Origin: JALQUO01 sp964529685
Lineage (GTDB): Bacteria > Pseudomonadota > Alphaproteobacteria > Rickettsiales > Midichloriaceae
NCBI GenBank assembly: GCA_964529685.1
Contig: CAZGZC010000003.1
Span: forward strand, 91,444 to 155,443
DNA: 64,000 bases
Direction: 5' to 3'
Shown in pieces: positions 8,867 through 18,198 of this stretch. Every line of letters begins with the position of its first letter. Within the stretch, counting starts at the first letter, position 1. The notes beneath the pieces were generated by a model. It searched no databases. It was not told the DNA's origin and was given only the letters and a program-made list of their open reading frames with translations. The position numbers were made by a program, and so were the translations under genes.

Positions 8867-10207
8867 TCAAGTTGTATGCATTTTATTTGCTAACATTACA
8901 TCTCCAGCAAGAAATAATGAACCACAGATTGCAATTCTTGCCGGTGTATCGGCTTTAAAGTTTTTCTCATGATAACTAATAATATCTTTCATACTATCTA
9001 TAATTGAATCTGATACTATAGAATTAATACCCATTTCATAACAAGCTGTCTTTATTCTATGAGGATCTTCTGAGTCTGGCTCTGCCATAATTTCAATAGA
9101 GGAAACAAGCTCCACAACGCCTACAAAATATCTCAGAAATATCTTCATATCTCTATGAATAGTCCTGCCATGTATCATATATAATACAGCTTCAGGCTGT
9201 AATAATTGCAGATTAGCAGCTAACATTTGAGCTCCTGCCTCATTATGTGCTCCATCTAACCACAACTCAAAATTGTCTGGTAATAGCTTAGATAGAATGC
9301 CCTGAGTTATCCTCTCCATTCTTGCTGGCCATGATGCAATTTTAATACCAGTTGCAATATGTTCTAAATTCAATTTAGGAAATTGATTAATAACTTTTAA
9401 GGCGGTAACGGCTGCAGTTGAGGCATTTACATATTGGTGAATACCAATTAGTGCAGGCTTTGGTAGTTGAATAACTCCATTCTCGATTGTAATTGTAAAG
9501 GAATCATCATCATTTTTATTGAAATTCCAGTTGTATCCACAAGCATATTTCTTACATTCTACAGCTTCTGATTGTTTAATAAGTACATTCATTACCTCAG
9601 AAGGTTGCCAGCTAAAAATACATAATCCACCTTTTTTCAAGATACCTGCCTTTTCAAAAGCAATCTGAGAGAGAGAATTGCCTAAAAACTCCATATGGTC
9701 GAGCGATATACTTGTTATAATTGATGCAATTGGATTGTCTATAACATTTGTAGCATCGAGCCTACCTCCCATACCTACTTCTAGTAATAAAACATCAGCT
9801 GGTATCCGAGAAAAAGCAAGAAAAGCTATAACTGTAATACCTTCGAAAAATGTGATTGGTATGTCGAATGCTTCACTTATTAGCCGACATTCCTCTGCCA
9901 ATTGTGTAACTAGCTCAGTAGATATAAAATTACCATTGAGTGTAATTCTCTCGTTAAAATTGTATAAGTGTGGTGAAATATATTTGTGAACTGAGTAGCC
10001 AGCTGACTCGAAAATTGCCTGTAAGTAGGCTAGTGTTGAACCTTTTCCGTTAGTACCTGCTATGTGTAAAACTGGCGGTAGATTTTTATGTGGATTGCCT
10101 AGTTTTTCCAGTAGAAAATTCATCCGCTCCAGTCCTAAATTAATATCTCTATTGCCGCGTGGTACTGGCCAGTGAGGCATCCAGAACTTCTTTGGTCTAT
10201 GTTGCAT
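8867..10207 (-). CDS. folC: Folylpolyglutamate synthase / dihydrofolate synthase
   Basis: Mur-ligase-family enzyme that joins glutamate to dihydropteroate and extends folate polyglutamates. The P-loop GTNGKGST is at residues 51-58, the substrate loop YISPHLYNFNERI follows near 78-90, and the LLLEVGMGGRLDATNVID signature is near 140-157. Later LDGAHN appears, the conserved ATP/glutamate-site motif of the C-terminal domain. The length of 446 is normal. The start gives a plausible N-terminus about 50 residues before the P-loop, as in other FolC proteins. No other folate gene is in the window. Confidence 0.95.
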   Translation of the reverse strand: MQHRPKKFWMPHWPVPRGNRDINLGLERMNFLLEKLGNPHKNLPPVLHIAGTNGKGSTLAYLQAIFESAGYSVHKYISPHLYNFNERITLNGNFISTELVTQLAEECRLISEAFDIPITFFEGITVIAFLAFSRIPADVLLLEVGMGGRLDATNVIDNPIASIITSISLDHMEFLGNSLSQIAFEKAGILKKGGLCIFSWQPSEVMNVLIKQSEAVECKKYACGYNWNFNKNDDDSFTITIENGVIQLPKPALIGIHQYVNASTAAVTALKVINQFPKLNLEHIATGIKIASWPARMERITQGILSKLLPDNFELWLDGAHNEAGAQMLAANLQLLQPEAVLYMIHGRTIHRDMKIFLRYFVGVVELVSSIEIMAEPDSEDPHRIKTACYEMGINSIVSDSIIDSMKDIISYHEKNFKADTPARIAICGSLFLAGDVMLANKMHTT

Positions 10208-10361
10208 TTTTCTTTACAAAATACTTTAGCTACTTCTATATATTGTATTTTTCCTATAAAAACTAGATTTTAGTGTCTCATTCATAAGCCTAAGATTCCC
10301 GGCTCAACAGAGCAGTTTAGATTGTGATTTTCACAAAAATTGGCAATTTTGTTCTGTAGAC

Positions 10362-10832
10362 TCATTTCAGCTTATCTTGTATGTCTGCAAAATTTATAAC
10401 ATTATTTTCAGGATCGTCCTCATCATCGTGTTTCTGAGTACCGCCGCTAATCATTTCATGAAACTTGCTTTTTCCTAGCATGCCCATGTTATCTGGATTC
10501 ATCCTTAGAGTAAAGTCAACTGATGGATCTGCAAAAGCAGTGACAGCACAGAAAGGAATCACTAACCTAGTTTCTTTCCCGCTGAAGCTAAGATCAACAC
10601 CAAAAGAATCTTCATAAACCTCTAGATTTTTAAATTGATTTTGCAGCGCTATAGTGATTTCATTTGGGTATCTTTCTGCGAGATATTTGGGTATGACGAC
10701 TCTATCATATTGTGTCATAAAGCTTACATGAAAGTGATGTTCTCCAGTAATTCCATGGTTCGAAATACTAGTTAAAACGTTTTTAATCAGCACTCTCATT
10801 GCGCTATCCGTAAGGTATTCGTAGTCTATCAT
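10362..10832 (-). CDS. sspB: SspB-like ClpXP adaptor
   Basis: A 156-residue protein of the alphaproteobacterial SspB family, the adaptor that delivers ssrA-tagged proteins to ClpXP. The fold-defining segment GEHHFHVSFMTQYDRVVIPKYLAERYP, in which substrate peptides bind, is at about residues 30-56, followed by the LVIPFCAVTAFADPSVDFTL strand region. The acidic C-terminal tail (KHDDEDDPENN...IQDKLK) is the expected flexible linker plus ClpX-binding end. It is a single gene on the minus strand, 154 bases from folC and possibly transcribed with it. Confidence 0.9.
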   Translation of the reverse strand: MIDYEYLTDSAMRVLIKNVLTSISNHGITGEHHFHVSFMTQYDRVVIPKYLAERYPNEITIALQNQFKNLEVYEDSFGVDLSFSGKETRLVIPFCAVTAFADPSVDFTLRMNPDNMGMLGKSKFHEMISGGTQKHDDEDDPENNVINFADIQDKLK

Positions 10833-11081
10833 TTAAAAAAATATTTTTACCCTTTAGTATACATACTAGAACTTATATATCAATTGTATTACAGACTAAA
10901 ATGCAATGAAAGATCATAATCTTGAAAGATCTAATAATTCTTAGAAAAGAGAAAATATAGTCACTATGCGACCTATTGACTCTTATAGATAGTAGTATCA
11001 TTAGAGTTAATCAGTTGATAATTAATTAATAGATCTGAAAATTTTCAGGTATAATAAAATCTAATAAAAATTATTTTTAAT

Positions 11082-12077
11082 ATGAATATAGAGAAATTAG
11101 AGTTACAGCTTAAGGATTTAAAAAATCTACTTAGAGGTGTAAAAAGCGCACATGATTTACAAAATATCAAATCACAGTTCTTAGGTAAGAAGAGTGAAAT
11201 TACTGAGCTAATGAAGATTATTCCATCGCTACAGCCAGATGCAAGACAGGCTTTTGGAGAGCAGATTAATAAATACCGTAATGAATTTTCTAATATGATT
11301 ATTATTAGAGGTAGTGAACTTGAAGTTGAACTTATCAATGAAAGATTGAGAACTGAAGCAATTGATTTTACAGTTCCATATTCTAATGGAATCAAAAGTG
11401 GGACTCAACATATTGTAACTAAAACTATTGATGAGCTACTGATGATTATGAGCCATCTTGGTTTCAAATCAGTTTCTGGTCGTGAAATTGAAGATGATTT
11501 TCATAACTTTACAGCACTAAATGTACCTCCTTTACATCCAGCTAGGCAATCTCAAGATACATTTTATACAGACAATGACTATTTTCTCAGGACACAAACT
11601 TCCTCAGTACAGATTCGTCATATGGAATCAAATAAGCCACCTCATTATATAGCATCGATCGGGAAGGTCTATCGCGTAGATAACATTGATTCAACTCATT
11701 TACCTATGTTTCACCAAATGGAGTGTCTTTGTATAGACATAGGCATTACTCTTATAGATTTAAAACAGGCTATGGAAAATATGCTTAGGATGTTCTTTAT
11801 GGTTAAAGATCTGCCTATAAGATTCCGTTCTAGCTATTTTCCATTTACCACCTCATCAATGGAAGTGGATATAATGTATAATGATAAGTGGCTTGAGCTA
11901 GGTGGCTGTGGTATGGTTCATTGCAAAGTACTTGAGGGTGTAAATATCAGCTCAGAAGATTATCAAGGCTTTGCATGGGGAATGGGAGTAGAAAGACTTG
12001 CTATGGCTAAACACAAAATAACTGATATTAGAGATTTTTTTGAAAACGACATCCGCTTTTTGAGGTATTATGGCTAG
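11082..12077 (+). CDS. pheS: Phenylalanyl-tRNA synthetase alpha subunit
   Basis: Catalytic alpha subunit of the (alpha-beta)2 PheRS. It has an N-terminal coiled coil (1-90), then class II motif 2 around SIGKVYRVDNIDSTHLPMFHQ and motif 3 with FAWGMGVERLAM near residue 300. HPARQSQDTFY is the conserved lead-in to the active site. The 331-residue length is normal for bacteria. pheT, the beta subunit, is usually directly downstream but is absent here: 470 non-coding bases and an unrelated lipoprotein gene follow. The beta subunit must therefore be encoded elsewhere. Confidence 0.96.
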   Translation: MNIEKLELQLKDLKNLLRGVKSAHDLQNIKSQFLGKKSEITELMKIIPSLQPDARQAFGEQINKYRNEFSNMIIIRGSELEVELINERLRTEAIDFTVPYSNGIKSGTQHIVTKTIDELLMIMSHLGFKSVSGREIEDDFHNFTALNVPPLHPARQSQDTFYTDNDYFLRTQTSSVQIRHMESNKPPHYIASIGKVYRVDNIDSTHLPMFHQMECLCIDIGITLIDLKQAMENMLRMFFMVKDLPIRFRSSYFPFTTSSMEVDIMYNDKWLELGGCGMVHCKVLEGVNISSEDYQGFAWGMGVERLAMAKHKITDIRDFFENDIRFLRYYG

Positions 12078-12550
12078 AAATTTTCTATTGTCTTGAGATT
12101 AAAACTATCTGGAAATTAGTTTCCTAACAAGAAGAAAATAAAAAAAATGAGTTTTCTACTCCACAATATTAATTTACCTACTACAAATATCTGTTTGTTG
12201 AAACAGTTACTATAATAGTGATCCGTACTTATATCAGAACTATTAATGTATAGTGAGAAGCTCACCTGAAAAGTTGTATAATATTTGATCTCTTTGCTGG
12301 GAACTGCTTTTGGTCTTCATCAGTTCATGAGAAATTTGATCATTGAGTAATAGTGGATGGTAGCATATTTTGGATGAATCTATATTATGATTTGATGCAA
12401 CTAGATTAAAAACTACTTATAAAATCTTCTTGTAGAGTATTTTTAATTTTATAAATGATGACAACTTAAAGTTTTTTATATAAATATTAAGCTATTTGCC
12501 TTCTATATAAGATTAGTTTAAATTATCAATGAATGGGAATAATTTGCTTT
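12078..12550. other. Non-coding gap after pheS
   Basis: 473 AT-rich bases without an intact gene. On the plus strand a stretch around 12289-12410 reads as DLFAGNCFWSSSVHEKFDH, stop, VIVDGSIFWMNLYYDLMQLD, which might be a short gene relic but is too short to assign. I see no tRNA, terminator hairpin with a T-run, or repeat. Confidence 0.4.
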
Positions 12551-12910
12551 ATGAAAATTTTAAAGTTTTTATCATTATTGATGATATTTCAGGCTGTAGT
12601 CGCTTGTACATCATATAGATATGAGTATATTCCTCCGCAAGATCCTGAAGGACAAAAATGTATTCAAAGTTGTATTAACCAAAAGTGGACTTGTACAAGT
12701 AATTGTCATTCAGACTACTCGAGATGCATTTCATTTAGAGGTGGAATTAACATTAATATTAATAGCTTTGGACAACCACAGCCCACACAACAAGATCCAA
12801 CACAAATGTGTGATGGAGCTAAGTCTTCATGTGTAAGTAGTTGCGATAGATTCTATAATGACTGTTATAGAAGCTGTGGAGGAATGATCAATATCTATGA
12901 GGTAAATTAA
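12551..12910 (+). CDS. Cysteine-array lipoprotein
   Basis: A small predicted lipoprotein. I chose the ATG at 12551 over the one at 12533 because it directly precedes a standard signal peptide (MKILKFLSLLMIFQ) ending in the lipobox VVAC, with the lipidated Cys at residue 19. The mature part has ten further cysteines in two blocks with strict alternating spacing: C-x3-C-x6-C-x3-C-x6-C, then a GININ/Pro/Gln linker, then C-x6-C-x3-C-x6-C-x3-C. Such helical CX3C pairs suggest disulfide-linked helical hairpins exposed in the periplasm or on the surface. The gene stands alone. I do not recognise the family. Confidence 0.75.
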   Translation: MKILKFLSLLMIFQAVVACTSYRYEYIPPQDPEGQKCIQSCINQKWTCTSNCHSDYSRCISFRGGINININSFGQPQPTQQDPTQMCDGAKSSCVSSCDRFYNDCYRSCGGMINIYEVN

Positions 12911-13553
12911 GCCTAGAATCTCACTACCTAGGTTGATGAAGCTGAAGAGTGGTAAAACATCATGCAGGATTCATTATCTCTAAGATTAAGTTGAGTAACC
13001 AACTATTACTATCGTATAAGATATGTTCTTTTCCATACTGAGCCTTTGTAGCTATCATACTTATTACCTTTTGTTATAAAAACAGTACATATTAATTTTT
13101 CTTTTATCTCATCCTTTAGAGTGTTTTATATATAACTTTCTCTCTAGTGTTAGATCTTGAGAGTATAAATGCTTAGCATGTTATAAAATCATTAACTAGA
13201 TTATTGTTCCAATTATTTTCAGCATTAAAGGTCTAATTGATGTAAGAAATCAGATAGTCTGTATCAAGCAAATTTAAAATGACTCTAGTAACACTAATCT
13301 ATGTCTAAAAATAATTTCAACGATTTTTAATAACTTTTTGTCATGTTGATGTTATTTAAATGGCTGTTAAATATGCTATCCAAAATAATATATTATATAT
13401 AAACCGACTTTATTCCATTGATGAAATATGTAGTTTAGAAATAACACTATTGGCGTAATAGAGCAGATAAAATTATATATTTGTAGTTGCCTTATATCTT
13501 TTAACAAAAAATAATACAAAATTACTAATATTAAAACTTAAGTATATGTATTT
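12911..13553. other. Non-coding gap before the thiolase gene
   Basis: 643 AT-rich bases with no open frame I can support on either strand. Directly after the lipoprotein stop, CCTAG and CTAGG arms separated by 11 bases could form a short hairpin (about 12914-12934), but no T-run follows. The rest shows no recognisable RNA or repeat. Confidence 0.4.
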
Positions 13554-14708
13554 ATGGCAATTGTAATAATTACTGCAAAGCGTAGTCCAATTGGTAGTTT
13601 TGGAGGTAAGTTATCAAAAATCAAGATCTCAGACCTAACTTCGCAAATTCTCAAATCATCTATTAAAGATCAATCGAATATTTCGAAAATAATATTAGGA
13701 CATGTACTGACAGGGGGGTTTGGTCAGAATACAGCACGTCAAGCAGCAGTTACAGCTGGTATAACATATGAAGTTCCAGCTTATACTATCAATCAGGTCT
13801 GTGGTTCAGGTATGAAATCTATAATGATTGGTTATAATGAGGTCAAGCGTGGTCATTGTGTTGTAGTTGGAGGTCATGAGATAATGAGTCAAGCTCCTCA
13901 TAATATTTTTATCCGCAATAAGCCTAACTTTGGTAATATTACTCTTTATGATTCAGTTGTGTTTGATGGTTTAACAGATGCTTTTAATAATATCCATATG
14001 GGAATGACTGCAGAGCATCTCGCTAAGACATATGACATTACTAGAGAGATGCAAGATAAATGGGCATATGACTCTCAAATGCAAGCTAGTACAGCTCAGA
14101 AGAATGGAAAATTTGCTGATGAGATAGTACCAATCGTACTTTCCGATGGAACTGTTTTCGAACATGATGAATTTATCAGACATGATACTTCTCTCGAGAG
14201 ACTCGCTAAATTGAAACCATTTTTCCTTAAAGATGGCTCTGGCACAGTCACTGCTGGTAATGCCTCCGGTATTAATGATGGCTCTGCTATTTTAACTCTA
14301 ATGAAAGAAGAAGATGCAGTCAATAATGGAATTAGACCTCTTGCTAGAATTATATCTTTTGCTGAAGCAGGAGTAGATCCAATGCTGATGGGAATAGGAC
14401 CAGTTCCTGCATCTAAAAAAGCTCTAGAGTTAGCTGGTTGGTCTATTAATGATCTAGATCTAATTGAGCTAAATGAGGCGTTTGCAGCGCAGGTTTTGGC
14501 TGTAAATAAGATGATGGAGTGGGATATATCTAAGGTTAATGTGAATGGTGGTGCTATTGCTCTTGGACATCCGATTGGTGCTTCGGGAGCGCGTGTAGTT
14601 GTCAGTCTCATCCATGAATTGCGTAAAAAAAAGTTAAAACGAGGCCTAGCTACCGCCTGTGTTGGCGGCGGGATGGGGGTTGCTGTCTGTATTGAAGCTA
14701 TCTCTTGA
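13554..14708 (+). CDS. Acetyl-CoA acetyltransferase (thiolase)
   Basis: Biosynthetic-type thiolase that condenses two acetyl-CoA to acetoacetyl-CoA, or the reverse. The acyl-accepting cysteine lies in NQVCGSGMKS (Cys83), the catalytic histidine in ALGHPIGASGARV near residue 337, and the second active-site cysteine in ACVGGGMG near 371. At 384 residues the length is normal. Polyhydroxybutyrate partners (phaB, phaC) and beta-oxidation genes are not nearby, so its metabolic role (lipid precursors, polymer or catabolism) is open. It could be named phaA or atoB; the sequence alone does not decide. Confidence 0.94.
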   Translation: MAIVIITAKRSPIGSFGGKLSKIKISDLTSQILKSSIKDQSNISKIILGHVLTGGFGQNTARQAAVTAGITYEVPAYTINQVCGSGMKSIMIGYNEVKRGHCVVVGGHEIMSQAPHNIFIRNKPNFGNITLYDSVVFDGLTDAFNNIHMGMTAEHLAKTYDITREMQDKWAYDSQMQASTAQKNGKFADEIVPIVLSDGTVFEHDEFIRHDTSLERLAKLKPFFLKDGSGTVTAGNASGINDGSAILTLMKEEDAVNNGIRPLARIISFAEAGVDPMLMGIGPVPASKKALELAGWSINDLDLIELNEAFAAQVLAVNKMMEWDISKVNVNGGAIALGHPIGASGARVVVSLIHELRKKKLKRGLATACVGGGMGVAVCIEAIS

Positions 14709-15424
14709 ATACTTGCTAAGTCAAATTAGAAATACTAACTTTTTTAACAACACCTTTACCGTTCATAGCTACCTCTACAACAGAAGCAATGACTTCAAGA
14801 GATTCTAACTTATCCTATTTTATTAATACTTATGCCCCTAAAGAAGCTTCATATTGTTATATGATTTCTGATCTACAAAATTGCTGCTACATCTCATTTT
14901 TTCTGGGGATAAATTTTTCATAACGAGTTTATATAGTAAGTGGGTTTTTAAGTTTATTGACAACGCATAGTATATTGATGCTCATAGCGATGATGTTTGC
15001 TCATTTAGAATGTGTATAAACTAATTATCAGTTTTAGCTAAAATACATGGCAGTTTGTATCATATCATTTTAATAAAAAGCATATACCAAATCTTTTAAG
15101 TTTGGCTATAGATCATTACTTTGCAATAGGATCAAAAAACTTATGGCACTTTTCACTACTGCAGAATTTCTTAAGAAAATTCCTGTATTCTCAACTCTTT
15201 ATTACTTCTCGAGATTACACTATAAATATTATATAGATTGTTATATAGATTGTTCTCCATGATCTAAATCCGGTCAAAATATTTATAATTCAGCATTTCA
15301 AACATGATATTGAAATTAAAAATTGTATAAATTTCACCAATAAAGTTCTTTACTACAATGATTTAGTTGAAAATTCAACAGAGAATAATTCATTTTAGTT
15401 TTCCGTATATTCTTGAGTCAGTAA
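14709..15424. other. Long non-coding gap between thiolase and serS
   Basis: 716 bases with no intact gene of convincing length. It holds a short minus-strand protein-like relic at 14716-14814 (listed separately) and a 12-bp direct repeat in tandem (TATATAGATTGT twice) around 15230-15253. A 39-codon plus-strand frame from an ATG at 15144 is open but has no recognisable features. I see no RNA gene. Confidence 0.4.
14716..14814 (-). pseudogene. Possible YbaB/EbfC remnant
   Basis: Thirty-two codons end at a TAG at 14716-14718 and include VVEVAMNGKGVVKKVSIS. That wording resembles the central strand pair of YbaB/EbfC nucleoid-associated proteins (…VKVTMNGKGEVKKV.I…). Upstream in the same frame there is no matching N-terminus and the conserved C-terminal helix is missing, so it would be a fragment. 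The match is short and made from memory, so this is tentative. Confidence 0.35.
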
Positions 15425-16702
15425 TCACACCTTTGGAATCAAATCAAACCCAGTGTATGGAACTAATACTTCTGGCATCGAGATTGAACCGTCTTGGTTT
15501 TGATAGTTCTCCATTATTGCTACAATTGTCCGTCCTATTGGCAGTCCAGAGCCATTTAGTGTATGTAAAAACTCATTACCATCATCAGTTTTATATCTTG
15601 CCTTCATCCGTCTTGCCTGAAAACTATGGCAGTTTGAGCAGCTAGATATTTCTCTATAGGCCTTCTGTCCTGGTAACCAAGCTTCGATGTCATAGGTCTT
15701 TGCGGCACAGAAACCTGTGTCCTGACTACATAACAACATCACCCTGTAAGGTATTTCTAGTCGTTTCAGAATCGTTTCAGCTGCGTTTAGCATTCTCTCA
15801 TGTTCTGCATCTGATTCCTCTGGTTTCACAATGCTTACTAGCTCAACTTTTGAGAACTGATGTAACCTAATCATGCCTCTTGTATCGCGTCCTGCACTAC
15901 CTGCCTCAGATCTAAAACAAGGTGTATGTCCTGTCAGGCGAATTGGCAGCTGTCCCTCGTTCAATATCATATCTGCAACCATACTAGTAAGAGTCACTTC
16001 AGCAGTTGGTATCAACCTATACTCTCCATTATCAACTACAAATGAGTCCGCTGCTAGATTTGGTAGTTGTCCTGTGCCAAACATAGTACTCTCTCGCACC
16101 ATGAATGGTGTGGACATTTCTATATAGCTAAACTCTTTTGTATGTATATCAAGCATAAAGTTCACTAGAGCTCTCTCAAGCTTAGATAGCATTCCTTTTA
16201 GCGTCACAAATCTACTTCCAGATATCTTAGCTGTCTGTTCGAAATCCATCATTCCAAGTGCCTCACCTAACTCAAAGTGTTGCTTTAGTTCAAAATCAAA
16301 TTGCTTTGGTTTTCTATAAGCCTTAACGCAAATATTATCATTTTCATCAACTCCAAATGGAACTTCATCACTTAAAATGTTTGGCAACGTCATTAGATAC
16401 TCAACCAGTTTTGCATTCTCAGTAGTAAGTTCTTCTTCAGATAGTCTCATTTCAGCTTTTGCTGTTTCAACCTCAGTCATAAGTTTCGCAATCTCTTCCT
16501 TATCTTCGCCTTTATTTTTCAGTATACCGATATTTTTAGATAGATCATTTATTTTTTGTTGCAGTCCTTGAACTCTTGTCTTATAATCTCTAACTTTCTC
16601 ATCAACTTTAAGTATCTCTTCAGCAGTTACAGTTAAGCCTCGTCTCTCAATAGCTTTATTGAACTTGTCAGGATTAGCTCTAACATATTTTATATCGTGC
16701 AT
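15425..16702 (-). CDS. serS: Seryl-tRNA synthetase
   Basis: Class II synthetase that charges tRNA-Ser and tRNA-Sec. The long N-terminal antiparallel coiled coil that grips the tRNA variable arm covers about residues 25-105. Motif 2 is CFRSEAGSAGRDTRGMIRLHQF near 265-286, and motif 3 contains LNGSGLPIGRTIVAIMENYQ near 385-405. The length of 425 is standard. The start MHDIKYVRANPDKF is the classical SerRS N-terminus. It is followed upstream (on the minus strand) by murC at an 80-base gap, so the two could share a transcript. Confidence 0.97.
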   Translation of the reverse strand: MHDIKYVRANPDKFNKAIERRGLTVTAEEILKVDEKVRDYKTRVQGLQQKINDLSKNIGILKNKGEDKEEIAKLMTEVETAKAEMRLSEEELTTENAKLVEYLMTLPNILSDEVPFGVDENDNICVKAYRKPKQFDFELKQHFELGEALGMMDFEQTAKISGSRFVTLKGMLSKLERALVNFMLDIHTKEFSYIEMSTPFMVRESTMFGTGQLPNLAADSFVVDNGEYRLIPTAEVTLTSMVADMILNEGQLPIRLTGHTPCFRSEAGSAGRDTRGMIRLHQFSKVELVSIVKPEESDAEHERMLNAAETILKRLEIPYRVMLLCSQDTGFCAAKTYDIEAWLPGQKAYREISSCSNCHSFQARRMKARYKTDDGNEFLHTLNGSGLPIGRTIVAIMENYQNQDGSISMPEVLVPYTGFDLIPKV

Positions 16703-16782
16703 TTTTTATCACCACTATATTTTAGTCGATTTATTTTTGCAATAAAAAAGCAATCCAAGATAACTTGTGTTTAACGCTAAAA

Positions 16783-18141
16783 TCAAGTCTTCGCATAATC
16801 TGCAGCCCACTCAGTTGCTGTGCCAGCTCCCATAAAGACAATTACATCTCCAGGTAGCTTTATATCATCTAAAATTTGATAAATTGAGTCCTTATCATTT
16901 TTAAAATAAATCTCTTTATGAGGAAATTTATCTTTCATTAGCTGCACTAGTAGCTCACTAGAAATACCATCAACTGGCTCCTCACTAGCACTATAAATAT
17001 TTGACACGATAGCAATATCAGCATCAGCCATACAATCTACAAAATCCCCCATCAAAGCTGCTAATCTACTATATCTATGTGGCTGTAGAACCCCTATAAC
17101 TCGACTTTTTAGCTCATGTGCAGTAGCAATTGTAGCCTTTATCTCAGTTGGATGATGTGCATAGTCATCGATAATAGTAATCTCTTTATTATTCGCTAAT
17201 AGGTTGAATCTTCTAGCAACTCCAGAAAAATTTTTCATCATTTGTTGTGCACCATTAATCACAGCATCAATTAAACCATAGGTTGCAATTGCTATTGAAA
17301 AAGCAGCTAATGCATTTAATATGTTATGCTTCCCATAAGCATTTAATTTCACATCGCTTATCTCTCTACCAAAAGCTACGATCGTAAAATTTTCTCCTAG
17401 ATCTTTTACATAGATATCATTTGATTGATCAAATCCATAACGTATAACATCATTTTTACTGATTTTAAGTTGTTTTATCACCGGATCATCACCAAATATA
17501 ATGACTGACTGAACGTCATCACCATTGATAAATTTCTCGCAACAACTTACAAAATGTTCTAAATCTCTATAATATTCAGCATGTTCAAACTCAACATTTG
17601 TCAGTACAGCAATATTAGTTTTAAGATCCATAAAAGTCCCATCAGACTCATCAGCTTCTACAATCATAAGTTGATCTGATCCAAATCTAAAATTACTATC
17701 AAAAAGTCCCATAATGCCACCACTAAAGATTGTAGGATTAGCATTTAAGTAATAAAAAAGCTCACCTGTCATAGTAGTTGTAGTAGTCTTACCATGCGCA
17801 CCAGAAATAGCTATAACAAGCCTATTTTGCATAGTGATTTGGCTTAAAATCTCACTTCTACTTAAAATTGTAATACCTAACTCTATAGCTCTAATTAATT
17901 CAGGATCGCTACTCTTTATAACTGTGGATTTCACCAAATAATCTATATCTTTGTTAATGTTATCTTGCGAATTTTCCAGTACATTTATCCAATTTTTCCT
18001 TAGGTTTGTAGCTATCTTGCTATTTGTTATACTATCGCTCCCTTGGACGTTACAACTGACTTTTTTCAAGTACTGTGCAATAGCACTCATGCCTATCCCG
18101 CAAATTCCAATAATATGAAAGCTTTTGTCTTTCAGAATCAT
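16783..18141 (-). CDS. murC: UDP-N-acetylmuramate--L-alanine ligase
   Basis: Cytoplasmic ligase that adds L-alanine to UDP-MurNAc, the first peptide step of peptidoglycan synthesis. The N-terminal Rossmann segment HIIGICGIGMSAIAQYLK, the ATP P-loop SGAHGKTTTTTM at about residues 114-125, and the conserved DDYAHHPTEI and QPHRYSR motifs are all present. It has 452 residues, normal for MurC. Together with dapA it suggests that the organism still makes, or recently made, a DAP-type peptidoglycan. No other mur genes are adjacent, which fits the scattered gene order of Rickettsiales. Confidence 0.96.
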   Translation of the reverse strand: MILKDKSFHIIGICGIGMSAIAQYLKKVSCNVQGSDSITNSKIATNLRKNWINVLENSQDNINKDIDYLVKSTVIKSSDPELIRAIELGITILSRSEILSQITMQNRLVIAISGAHGKTTTTTMTGELFYYLNANPTIFSGGIMGLFDSNFRFGSDQLMIVEADESDGTFMDLKTNIAVLTNVEFEHAEYYRDLEHFVSCCEKFINGDDVQSVIIFGDDPVIKQLKISKNDVIRYGFDQSNDIYVKDLGENFTIVAFGREISDVKLNAYGKHNILNALAAFSIAIATYGLIDAVINGAQQMMKNFSGVARRFNLLANNKEITIIDDYAHHPTEIKATIATAHELKSRVIGVLQPHRYSRLAALMGDFVDCMADADIAIVSNIYSASEEPVDGISSELLVQLMKDKFPHKEIYFKNDKDSIYQILDDIKLPGDVIVFMGAGTATEWAADYAKT

Positions 18142-18198
18142 TTTGACTTTTTTTTAAAAACCTGATTATATTCGAATTGATTTTTACATAAATTAATA

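Noticed and set aside
15144..15263. 39-codon frame starting MALFTTAEFLKKIPVF
   Set aside because: Short, no recognisable motif or ribosome binding site, and it runs into a local 12-bp tandem repeat, so a coding role is not supported.
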